Of a stretch of DNA of 64,000 nucleotides, positions 22,067 to 34,800 are shown in pieces. How positions within the stretch are numbered: the stretch's first letter is position 1; each line of letters starts with the position of its first letter. Made by a program: the position numbers and the translations under genes. Origin of the DNA: Macrocystis pyrifera (Eukaryota > Sar > Phaeophyceae > Laminariales > Laminariaceae); contig JASSKH010000025.1 in NCBI GenBank assembly GCA_031763025.1, positions 5,164,689 through 5,228,688 on the forward strand, given 5' to 3'. Under the pieces are notes generated by a model. The model did no database searches. It was given only the letters and a program-made list of their open reading frames with translations, and was not told the origin of the DNA.

Positions 22067-22588
22067 TAAAAACCCTGCGGTGTGCATACTATAGCAATAT
22101 TCGACCGCGACAGAAGATTGACGGCAGTGTCACACGATCAATCCCAACGAGTTTACTCGGTTGGGGCACGACGAGCGAACCAACAACGAGCCGTGTACAT
22201 ACATTAGCCACTTGACCCGTGAAGAGCGAAATGGTTGCAAATTGCTTGACCCTAAAATATAGCCTACCCCTAGAAGATGGAGCCTTTACTCCGACCGCCT
22301 GGCAAGGTTCTCGGAAAGAAGCATCATCAACTGTTAGTGTCTTCGCCAGGCCAAGCCATTACTGTACACTACTGAAAAAAAAAAAACGGCTGCATGCGCC
22401 GGCGCCAGCGAGACAGCGTACGCACATACATACATACATACACGTAAAGTACGCATTTCTCCAATCACCCCACAGCTTGCAAAGTTGGGTATCAATAAAC
22501 CAACTGAATCCGTTGAACTCACAGCTGACGGTGTTTGTAACACAATTTTATGAAATCACCCCCCCCCCCCCCCCCCGCAATCACACGG

Positions 22589-22802
22589 TCAAACCCGTCG
22601 CAGTCTCATCGATTGCCCGACCTCTTGAGCATAGCCCTTCTGCCTCGACGCGGACCCGCCCCCCCCTTCTCCTCCTCCTCCTCCTCCTCTTCCCCTACCC
22701 CCTCCACCTCGCTCTTGGCTAGCAAACCCACCAGACTGGGCCGCCCTGAGTCCCGCGCCATCATCACCCTCAGCATCCGGGTACTCCTCCCGCTGCCACG
22801 AT

Positions 22803-22834
<32 letters not shown>

Positions 22835-25800
22835 ACGCTGCCGCTGAGATGCGAGCCACGCCCTGTGCGCCACCAGCACGACGGCCCAGGCGGCAACGGC
22901 GGCAGCGCCGGTCACCGCCTGCATGGTGGCGTCGAAAACGAACTTGGGTGCGAACACGGCCCAGAGCATGAGGTGGCCGCGCTGCACGGACACGTTCGCG
23001 GCGGAGAGGAACGTTCGCGCGGAGCTGAGGAGGAGCGTGAGTCCTGACAGCCGCTCCATGGCGAGCAGGCACCCATCTGCGGCACACCAGCAGCAGAAGC
23101 ATCAGCATCGCCTGCAGCATCGCAGTCGCCGCTGTCACTGTCGCTGTCGTTGTGTCCGTCGGCTTCATTGTTGCGGGTTTCTATACCTGGCGAGGCCCGT
23201 GTTCTTAACGCCGGCGACGCGCGGAAATCACCATCAGCGGCCGCAAAAGAGGGGTGGGAAGAGGAGGAGGAGGAGGAGGACACGGCGGCGGCAGCAAGAG
23301 GAAGGACCAGAGCGGCGAGTATTTCGGTGCCGAAGGTGTTGAGGAAGAGCAGCAATCCGCCGATCTTGAAGTCAAACTCGTCGAACCCTGGGCGAGGGAG
23401 GAAGTATGTAGAGGGGAGGGGAGGGTAAGGGGGCGGTCAAGGGATATGGACCAGACGGTTTTCTAAAAAAGGATATCGGTACACAAAGGGGGACGAGAAG
23501 AGACAACATAAGGACTGCATAAAACAAAACCGGAATTTTTTTTTGGGTGGGGAAAAAAAACAGATCGAACTATTTCGAAACTATGACTGCCTTTGAGTGC
23601 ACCTACGTAGGGTACGTCCCTCCAACCAGTACAAGGCACAACATGCCCCAGAGCTAGAGGGTCGAGCGGTCGCGAGCGCGCCACGACAGGCGCAACAGCA
23701 GCAGCAGCAGCAGCATTTCCCTTATGCTGCCCTTTGCACGGCAAGTCAACGTGCGCGTTCGGTTACGCCCTTCGAAAGTAAACGTGTGGGGGTGTAGTCA
23801 TGCCATGCACGGTCGTAGTCGTATGAGCATAGACCCTCGCTTCCCTACGATGTTGGGACGGAGTACACCGGGTTTTTCACCGACCGAGCAGACATTTGTT
23901 TGCACCGAGCGCGAAGAAGCGCCGCGAGGCGTTCGGCAAGTAGCCATCTCGGGCGAGATCCATCTAGAAAAGAAAACTGTTGTGAGACGGCCGTGGGCAC
24001 CTTATGCGAAGTTTCTCGCATACGGATGACAGCGTCGAAAGCTTTGATTTGCTTTCCGGTGTGGCCGCTCCCAGGGACGGTAACAGGCATCCTATATCTC
24101 TGCCTCGTGGGTGCCTGACAATATACACACTACGTGATACGACAATGCCCCTTGTGCGGAGTATATGTTATCCACCCCTTACAACATGGTATATTTCGGG
24201 GTGCTCTCCTTCACTCACCAACGAAGGCCGCCGAGTATTGGAGCCTGCTGAATTGGTTGTGGTGCCCGGTCAAGAAAAAAAAGGCACGTCCGACGATGGA
24301 CCAGGCGAGCGCAACCGCGCCCAGGGGAACCGCGACCCCCATCCCCGCCGCGAGAGAAACTCCTCTCAAGAAGAAACCACACGCCGCCGAAACCAAGAGC
24401 ACGACGGCCGGCGACCCCGGCCCCAGGAGGATCACGACCACTGGCACCAGGTGGGATACCACCGCCGCGGCCGTAGCGGCCAGCGTTTTCGCGTACGTCT
24501 CCTCGCCGGACCGGGCGGGGACTGTTCCCCGGCCAGCCTCAATAGCGGCTCTCCCGCTTCCGCGTGCGTTCGCGGGGTGCATAGAAGGGCGCAGCAGCAC
24601 CGCCACCGCCAGGCCGATCAAGCACGAAACGTACGCGACCCGCGGAAGGAGCAACCGGGCCGGCGGGAACAAGCCGAACGATTCTGCCACGGCAGCCCCC
24701 GCATCCTCCTCAGCAGCCGCTTCCGCTGCCGCGGCCGCAACCGCGGCAGCCTCTCTCACCCAGTACGCCCCGACGGCGGCGAGGCTCAAGGCTTGTAGCA
24801 CCCCGTGCAGGTGTCGGCGAAAGAAGCCCCATGCTTCGCTGCAGCACCCTGTTAAGCCGGGGCCAGCGCGATAGACGCGTGCGCGAAAACGTCCTGCGCC
24901 TGAAACGCCACCGCCGTCACCGGTACCGCCGCCGCCGCTGCTGCCGCGCGCCAGAGCACAGACGAGCCACAGCACGGGAAGGGGGAGGACGGACCTTGCA
25001 AAGCCAAACGCGATCTCGGTGGAAGTCGCTCCCTCGGCCGCCGACTCTTGGACGGCCGCGGCGGCGCGCACGCAGGCGGCGGCGAGAGCTACGCACAGCG
25101 ACGCACCGTATGCATCCTCAGCGGGGAGAGGCGCCCCCCGACGGGAGCGGACGTCACCGCTAACCGCCGCCATTACCGCTGCTGTTACCGCTGCTGCCGC
25201 TGCCGCTGTCGCTGACCCCGGCGCTGTGGAGTAAGCCCCCGCTTTCTCGGGCCCGCGTGCGGCGGGAGAAGCGCGGGCTCCGGGGGGGTCGAGGGGGGAA
25301 GTCGCTAGGAGGAGCGAAACCGCGAGCGAGACGAGGGTCGAAGCACCCAGAAAGCGGTGCAGGCCGTCCTCGGCCTCGATGAAGCTGTTGCTGAACAGCC
25401 CGGCGCAGTACAGCGCGGAGAGTACGACGGTGGCTACCGCTCCCGCTGTAGACACGCCTCCTCGCGGAATCGTTTCGTGCCCACCTCCACCCGCACCACC
25501 ACCACCGCTGCCACCGGCGATGCCGCTACCGCTACTTCTCGAGCCGCCGAAGCTCGCGGAGGTATCACCTCGATGGCTTCGACTGGGCGAGGCAGCGACG
25601 ACGGGAGAGACCGTGCGGCAAAAAACGGTCCAGGCGGTCTGCGCGTAGTACGCGCAAACCCCTAGGCAGGAGCAGATCGCCACCTTGGAGATAAAGACAT
25701 GCGCCCCAAAGGGTCCAAACACGGCGTCTGTCAGAAGCGCTGCGGCTACGCCTGGCGGGGGGGGGGGGGGGTGGCAGCGGTGACGGCGGCGGTGGTGGTG

Positions 25801-28800
25801 GAGAGACGTTGGAGAGGAGGGGGTGTTACAGCAGTAGCAGTAATTTTGTCTCACTGGTTTTGAAGTCGTAAAGTTATCTCTCCTTCTAAGCTGCACCCGA
25901 AGTGTGCGAGGGGGATTGCGTACAATAAGTCACTGGAATTGTATTGCATGGTACATAGGTAGTGAACAAACCAGGTGAGGATCCACGGAGCTGAGTGCAC
26001 CCTGCATGACAGTCTTTTTAACCCCCCCTCAAAAAAAATTGGTTCGACGCCGTCATCCATATGCAAGTCAGCCTCACAGGCGGCTCTTAGTAGGATGCAG
26101 CTCACCCTTCATGCGAATCGCCGTAAACATTTCACGGCGCTTCGTACTTAGTGCAAGCAATGTCTGCCTGGTCGGTGAAAACTCGACGTGCTCCGTCCAG
26201 GCATTGTAGGGATGATAGGGTCTATGGTTATACTACTACGACCATATATGACATAAGTCGACCCCCCCCACACACGTCACGCTAGAAATACATAGCTATA
26301 ACATTGCGACCCGCGCGTGGGATTGTCGCGCGCGCGCGGGAAGGCGATAAACAGGGAGACAGCCAGCCTAGCCGCGTGGGTCACACCGTCGACGGAGCTC
26401 GTCAAAAATCCTCTTTGGGGGCTTGAGAGGGGTCAAAATTGACGATAAAAAGCGGCGATTGCAGCAGCAGCAGCAGCCACACCGCGTGATTGGGAGATGA
26501 TGGAAAAAACCGGTGTCCGAGGTACAATGGTTGATGCAAGGAGTCGACTACGGCAGCGGGGGGGGGGGGGGGGGGGTACTCATTATGATGCATGGCCGTC
26601 GTCGTATGACCGTAGACCCCCCCCGGGGGGGAGGGGGGCGCAACATGGATCCGACCCGTACTGCTTCTGGGCGCTTACGCTTCTCGTAGACCGGTCGATA
26701 CCACCAAAACTATCATTATTTTTGGTCGCCAACTGCACCCACCACATTTTTGGGGGGAAAACATAGCTTGGAAATATATAGCTACAGCAGATATTTTTTT
26801 TTCCACACGTCGGATAGATAGTCGATGTGCCCACCGCAATGATCTAGATCTTTCAGGGAAGGTAGACAGATAGATCCCTGATCTGTGTGATCTGTTAATA
26901 GCTCATGCTGTCGCGGGGGAGAGAGTGGGGGGGCTGTACTCGATATCATGCCAGCACGAAAACCCTTTTTTTTTACCATGTCTCCTTGGCAACCCCCCCC
27001 CCCCCCCCCCCACCCCCCCCCCCCCCAGCTGGGAACGTCTAAGCCGCATTGGTTGGTGATTTGTGGGGGAACACTCAGGGCGGGCTGTCGAATTGACTGG
27101 CTGATTTTATCCCTGCCTCAACACGGCCAGCGTGCAACTAGACATCCCCCCCCGCCCCCCTCCTCCCTCCCCCCTCTCCTTCTCACTCGCCACCACCATC
27201 CCCCCCCGCCCCCCCTTCCCTCCTTCTCGCCCCTTTCCCCCGTTCACCCCCCCCCTCCCCCCCCCTGTCTCCCCTCGCCCATCCCCCCAACCCCCTCCCC
27301 CCCCCCCCCCCCAACCACCCTTTCGTCCTCCCTACGAAACCCTTACGCGCTCACCAGCCGAGCCCCCGAGGCCCATGAATCGCCACGCGCTGGAGAAGCC
27401 GCCCCCCCCGCTCCCCGTCAGGGCGACGCCACCCCCGTCGACCGTCATCATCGTCTTATGTATTGCTCTTGTCCTCGCCGTTACCTTTACCCTCGCCCCC
27501 GCCCCCACCCCGGCCTCGGCAGCAGCGGCGGCCTGTTCAGCGGAGGCTACGGCTCGGAGGGCGAGGGCCGCGGTGGCCATGAGCAGCACCGCCAGGCCCC
27601 ACCACATGAGCCCGGTGTCGTACTGCGTCCACAGGTTGCGCCCCAGGCCGATCGACGCGTCGAGAAACGCGCGGTACTTGTCGCAGACCCGCCTGAGGTC
27701 TTCCGCGCTGGAAGCGCCGTCGCGCGCAGCTCCGGAGGAGCTGTTTTTTGTTTGTTTGTTTTTTTCGTCCACGGGGAGGGGGAAGGAGGGGGAGGAGGGA
27801 GGAGAGGGAAGGGGCGAGGTGTTGTTGGAATCGCTTGCCACCACCATGGACTGGCAGGTTGATCAGCAGAGCGAGGGGGAGAAGAGGGGGAAGGAAAGAG
27901 AAGGGGCGCGGGGGGGGGGGGGGGGGGGGTGGGTGGTTGGGCGGACAAGCGAAGGAGGCAGATGGGAGAGGCGAGTGGATGGGGGAAAGAGAGGCTGATA
28001 GAGGTGGGGACGGGGGGGGGGCGGTGGGGGGTGAGGCGAATGGGAGACGGGGGTGTCCATTTTTGTTGCTTGTACTAGTCATTGGAATATCGACCATGCA
28101 TCCCTTTCGAGACGGACTGGGGGGGGGGGGGAAGGGGGGGGGGGGGGGGGGGCGTTTTTAAATGTTTCACAGGCCTTTGGTAAAGATAATCGTAGGTAAG
28201 ACGAAGGAAGGGCGGTGCATTTCAGCTTTCGTTTCTGGAGATGATGAATCCAAAACGTAAAGGTTCCACCCGTCGTTGCTTCTCACTGCGTTCAGGAGTT
28301 ATCGCCGAGCCGCGCGCGCGATTAAAAACAACAAAACACAAAACCCCGATTAAAAACAGGCCTCCGCTTCGAGAGCTGTCAAAAATACGAAGCAAGAGCA
28401 GCGCTGCCCTCCGGAAAAGAATGACAAAAAAACATACCCCTACCCCAACCCGTGTCCCTTCAACACTGCGCGCACATTTTCGGAGACAATGGAGGATTTA
28501 ACTCTGCTGCACCCCTCCTTCGCCTCGAAAGGGATGCGTGGTCAATGGTCAAATGACTAAGGCAAGCATCAAGTGAAGTGAGTACGTCCCCCCCCCCCCC
28601 CCCCCCCCCCCGGCCTTCCCTCTATTAATTCGAAGCTGTCGTCCATATGCAAGAAAGGTCGCCTCACGAGCGTTTCGTCGTAGGATGCAGCTCACCCTTC
28701 AGTCCACTCGTACAAGACCTCACGGCGCTTCTTCGCGCTTGGTGCAAGCAATCAACGCCTGCCTGGTATATACGGTGAAAACCCGACGTGCTTCACCTCG

Positions 28801-31800
28801 GGTATCATTGCAGGGGTGCAAGGGTCTATGATCATACGACTACGGCCATGCATGACACAATGAGTACACATCCCTCCCCCCCCCCCCCCCCTCCGATCAC
28901 CTTACCCCATGTCTCTCTCCACCAACCTCTTGCAACCCAGCCGCATAAGCTCTGCCAAATTCCCTCTCTTTTTTGGTCAGAATGAGAAACGAATCAGAAC
29001 GGGGGGACATTTCTGGACGAATTTCTTCAAAAATACCTCGTAACATTTTTTTTTATAATGACTCTACTTGGTTTTAGTATACCCCCCCCCCCCCCATGTC
29101 TGGGATTTAAAAAAAACAAGGAAGAGGCGTGTCCTTTTTCTTCTTCTTTTTTTTTTTGGAATGGCCCTGGCAGCACGCACGTAGTTCTTCTTCGGCGCCA
29201 CAATTGATGCGCTTCTCGGGCTTCCGTCAGCAGTTCGTGCAGCTCGAACATGTCGCGCTTGGGCATGGAAGCCACGTCCGAGTAATCGCTGAGGTATCTC
29301 CACACCTGGGAAGGCATGTTTGTTGGTGTGTGCGTGTAGATGTCGGTGTGGGTACCAGTAGGAGGTACAAAGGCCAAAAAATATGACGGGGGGACGGGGG
29401 AGGGCGGAGAAGGAGGGGAGGGGGAGAGGCGAAGAGAGGGGGGGGGGGGAGAGGGGGGAGGCAGGGAGGGGGGGGGGGGGGGGGGGGGGGGGAGGGAGGA
29501 GGGGAGGGGGGGGGGGGGGGGCTTCGGGTCATGGCTGACAGATGGTCTAACATATGTGCGTCGCCTGCCTGAGTTCCATTCAGTTGACGCACCAGCAACT
29601 GTGATCGTAGAAGAGCAAACAGCCACAACCTGCATTTATCGAGGCTCTCATCCGCGATAAACGAAACGAGCAAGCCCGACCCCTATATAGCGTCACCGTG
29701 GTCACGTGCGGACGCCTCCTGAGTGCATGCAGTGGTCCGCGTCGAACAGCATTAGCAAGTGCAACAGCGAGTGCTTACAACAAGTGCAACAGCAAGTGTA
29801 CACACCACGCAACACAGCCCCGACATATCGATTCGATGACAGCGCGCAGGCCATGCCTCGATTAGACACCCCGCCCTCCCCCCCGCCCCTGCAACGCTCC
29901 GTACCTGGAGGGAGTTCACTAGGAGTGCATCACAGAGGCGTTCGTAATACCGAGGATCGGCCTCCGCCGCTTCTCCCCGACCATCTCGCTCCCCCTTATC
30001 CCCGCCGACCCCCGCGTCGTTCAGGTAAGACCCCCCAAAAACCTCGGGTATAACGCCTCCCAGGCTACCAAACGGTATAGGCGTTCCCAGGAGCAGAGAA
30101 ACCGTCGGCACGAGGTCGATCTGCGCCACTTTCCGGCCTGCGACGGGGTGATTGCGAAGCACCGCGTCCTCCTTCCCTCCTGTCCCCTCCCCAGCCCCCC
30201 CACCCGCCCCCTTCCCTCTCCTCTCCCCTCCTATGTTTCGAACGGGCGGCGCGGGACCCAGGAGCCGTTCCGCGGACCGGCTCCAGATTAGGAGGGCGGC
30301 GCCCGTTTCTTCGGGAGTTGCACCGCCGTGGTTGCCGTCCTCCGTCATGCCGTGGTCGCCTAGGACGAAAACCACCGTGTTGTCGTCCACGCTTTGGAAT
30401 ATCGTCCTGCGTCAGGGTATGAGTTAGAGTTAGTTAGGTTAGGGGGAAGGGCGGTTGCTGTTGGTGGTGGTTGTGTTGGTGTTGGTGTTGGTGGCGGTGT
30501 TGGTGGTAGTGGTGGTATGATGCGGTTGATGGTTATTGATGGAGGCGATAGGGTGTTGGTGTTGGTGTTGGTGTCTTTGTTTGTTGGTGTTGTTGGTGGC
30601 GATGGTGACGGCGGTGTTGGTAGTGATTCGTTGCTATTGGTAGTGGGGTTAGCGGCGTTGTTGCTGTGTTGTGGTCCTGTCGGGGGCGTTGTGAGGTTAG
30701 CAGTGGTGTTGGTGTTGGTGATTTCTTTGCGGTTATTGTTGTTGTTGTTGTTGTTGTTTTATTCGTTGCTGTTGTTGTCGTCGTCTAAAGTCATGTCCTA
30801 ACCATTACGGGGGACCATAGTAAATAGGACCTACGGTACACACAAAAACCTCTATTTTTCCCTATTTTTACTAACAGTACTTGGTCCTATTTACTATGTC
30901 CCCCCGTAATAGAACGTAAAATAGTCCGTGGTCACACGGCAGACACCTAAGAACAACCCCAGTAACCGACTGAGTCGTCGATGTCGCCACACGTTTTATT
31001 CGCGGCCTATCCATGCCCTCGCCACCAACCCCCCCTCCCCCATCCCCCTCCAAATACAAAACAAAGAAAAAGGAAAAAAAAAAAAAAAAAAAAAAACGCA
31101 CAAGCGAAATCTCCCTCTTCTAACGGAAATCACAGAAAATACGTGCTTCCTCGGTCCCGTTGGCCACATGAATCGCTCTTCGATTTCAAAGCACCTACTC
31201 TACTCCGTCCCTTTCAGTGCTTCTTCCCCCTTTCCCCCCCCCCCCCCCCCGTTTTCGCACCCCTTTTCTTCGTTTGTTTTCCCCTCTTTCTCGACTATTT
31301 CCGCACGACGTGGGGGGGGGGGGGGGGGGGGGAGAGAGAGGTCCACGAAAAAAAAACACAAAACACAATTAAGGACCGACTCTCTCTATATATATGTACG
31401 ACGTATGACGACGCCCCCGAGCGCAAACCCCGACAGGGAAACCAAGCAGACTCGTTCGTGCACCATAGACGCCTGACTGCAAAATATCAACAAGCGGTTT
31501 CTTTGAGCAGGTGTAGGCGCGTCCGTGCCACTGCGGTTGCGGCGATCGCCTGCAGACAGGGGCGAGAGGCCGGGACGGTGCCGACACGGGCCTTCTGAAC
31601 AGACGTTGCTACCGCTGCTAACAGGAGGAGGTGGGTGGGGTACGGTAGGTAGTTGGGCGTGGGGGGGCGGCGTACTCATCATGTATGGCCGTAGTCGTAT
31701 GACCATAGAGCCTTGCATCTCTACCGTGCCGGGACGGAGCAGGTCGGGTTTTCACCGACCAGGCAGACATTGCTCGAACCAAGCGCGAAGCGCTGTGAGG

Positions 31801-34800
31801 TGTTGGGCGATTCGCATGAAGGGTGAGCTGTGCCCCACAAAGAACCGCTCGTGGGGCGGACTTGCACCGGACGACAGCTTCGAGTAATTATATATTCTTT
31901 GTGGCGTGGCCACTTCCAGAGGCAGCAATAGGCACGCAACTGTAAGTAACTGCCTCATGGGTGCCTTACCACATAAACGTGTGATACGATCATTCCCCTT
32001 GTGCGGTGTTTTAGTTAAGCGTGGGGGGGGGGGGGGGGGGGGTGTACTCGATAGGAGATATACACTCGATTTCATGCATGGGCGTAGTCGTATGACCATA
32101 AGGGGGAGGGGGGCATGTATATTCTTGCTCTCTGATCCCTGCACCCCTCGACGTCGATTCCGCTGTATTCCTGTAATAGGGTTGGTCGGTGGGTGGGGTG
32201 GCTGGCTGGCTGAGGAACGTACCTTTCGCTCTCGAACCCGTCGCACTCCTCTTCGCACATGCCTCCCACAAAAAAACGCGACCGTTTGTCTCAGGCGGCC
32301 AAAAGAAAATGATAGCTACCAGACCCTCTGCTGCCCAGCCCTGTTAGTACGCACGTACGCCATGGTATTGCAAACAACAGCTGTAGTACGTACTCCAAAT
32401 CACAAAATCAAAACAGCGGGCGCACCTCTGGTGCGCTGTGCGACACCGCAAAGCCGACAATCGGACTGTGTCTTGTGGTGCAATTGACAAACCAAACAGG
32501 TGGGGGAAACCGCGTATATATGTGCAGTACCTCAAGGCGCTGTCCATCTGATCCAGCTTGTCCTCCATGGCTTGGGAGCCCGGGCCGAAGGTATGCCCGA
32601 CGTGGTCCACCCCGAGGAAGTGGGCTACCAAGACGTCCCAGTCGTCGGCCGCCAGCTCCGTCGAGAGCTTCGACAACACGCCGTCGTCCACGGTGTGCAA
32701 ATCTCTGATTGTTGGTGGTGGCGTTCGTGGTGGTGGCGGTGGTGTTGGTGGTGGCGGTGGCGGTAGCGGTGGCGGTAGCGGTGGCGTGTGATGGTGGCGG
32801 TAGACGTGGTGTTGGCGTTGGCGTTAGTAATGGTGGTGGTGGTGGCGGTGGTGGAGTTGGAGTTGGTGTTGGTGCGGTGGTGGTAAATGGTGGCGTTGGT
32901 GGTGATGACGGCGGTGATGGCGGGAGCGGAGAAGGCGGTGGTGGTGGTGATACAGTTGTTGTCGTCAACAGCCGGGAAAGGCGAAAGGACCAGAAAGGGC
33001 GGAAAGCGAAAGGCGGAAAGCGAAACATAAATACCGATACACAAATAAGAAAGTGTGTTGGGCGTAAGCTTTTTTTACCCAGATCTTCAAGGAGGATAAA
33101 AAATAAAATAAAAATAAAAATAAAAACAGAGTACGGGCGGACGTAGATCGGCGGAGTGGCGGAGAAGGAAGCAAGCACCGGGTTCAGCCCTTGGCGTGTG
33201 CGAAACAAAATATCACGGAGACAAAACACGAACATCACCAGGGACCGACAGCATTGTCCCAGACCAAGGAAAGCATTGACTTGGTCTCGAGGCCGACGTC
33301 TTGGACTGCCCCCTCCCCCTCCCGCTACTCATTTCCACCAGGAAATCGGGGGCCAACATCATCTCTACTGACAAATACCGGCCAACAATCATCATGGCAA
33401 ACTGAGAAATCGAGTAACTCGTCGGTGATGCCCGCGACTCCCCGAGACACAAACACTCCGGCGCAACACCCAATCTACTGAACCGCGCGACTACAGCTAC
33501 CACCACCAATACTACTGCTGATATTACCGCTACTGCTGCTGCTGCTGCTGCTGCTGCGACTACAACCACTACTATCATACCACCACTATTGCTACCATTA
33601 CAACTTCTGCAGAGAGGGAAAAACACCGAGTTTCTACTACAATTCGCCCGCAAGCAGCACCTCGTGTTGAACGATGGAAAGGGGTAGCTGCGAGAGAAGT
33701 ACGTGGGGTAGAGCGAGGTCCACGTGTCGTCCCCCATGAACACCAGCTCCCCGCGCAGGCCTCCATCCCCGCCTCCGCCCTTACCTCCAACCCCACCCCC
33801 CTCGTCTGTTCCAGCCCCCGCTGCACCGCCTTGCCCACGCCCCTCCCCGTCGCTCCCGTGACCATTCGCGCTGCCGCTAGCGCTAGCGCTAGCGCTAGCG
33901 CGGCGGCGGGCAGCCCTAGCTCGGACCTGAGCAACCCAATTGTCCTCGGCTATCTCCGGGCTGTGAAAGTTGTCGCGGAAGTCAATGAACGTCGGAAGCC
34001 CTCCCGTGGTCAGCCCCTTGAGTCTCTACCTCGGGATTTGTATTTTTTAGTCGAAGGCGAGATGGCGCAGGGTAGGGTAGAGGGTAGGGTAAGGTAGGAG
34101 GGGGGCGGAACAGGGGGACGGCAGGAGCGGAGGTAGGCGGGAGGGAATGGAGGGGCGTAGGGGGAGAGAGGGGTTGCGAAAGCATTGAGCACGCGACCGA
34201 ACGACCGAAGCTGGGGGTAAGGGTATAATTTTCACACCGCGGATGATGACGTATTCCAGTGGGGGCGAGCGGAGGCGAGGAGGGGGCCAACGTTTCACTC
34301 CGGCGGACACGGACGGAGGGGGTTTTTCACTGCGCACTGGTGATACAGAGACAGCGCGACAGCAACTCGTCGGTTCATGACCTGCGGTCGGTAGGCCGCC
34401 CGGTCCGCTCCGTTTTAATTCCACAAAATCATAAAGACACTCGGGACACGACCCAAATTAATCGCGGCAGGGGTTAGTAATAGCTACAGTACGAATCCAC
34501 CCCAACGGCAATCCTAACAAACGACGGTATTCTAAAATTGGGGCGTTTTTCGAGTCGTGTGAACGACCTGGCCCCAGGTTCAATAAAATGGTTGGAATAT
34601 ACTTGAGTTTAGACCCAATCCAAACCCCGACGTCCTGGGAAATTTCTCGGGTATTCGATGGAATTAGGAGTGTGGGCTTTTTAATCAACCACGTTGTCGA
34701 ACCTGGGTCGATTCGTAGACTACGTCCTGGAATTATTTGTTTTGCAAACCTGCATTGTGACCGTAGGAGGATCGGCCTCAAACTGGAATAACACGCCCCC

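Larger units (their letters stand above)
19828..22588. other. Intergenic region between convergent genes
   Basis: Lies between the stop of the plus-strand PHD unit and the stop of minus-strand PIG-O. No exon is supported. It holds a family A fragment, a family C repeat near 21495-21640 and another at 22455-22550, an ACGT microsatellite and a C-run at 22558-22576. Confidence 0.6.
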
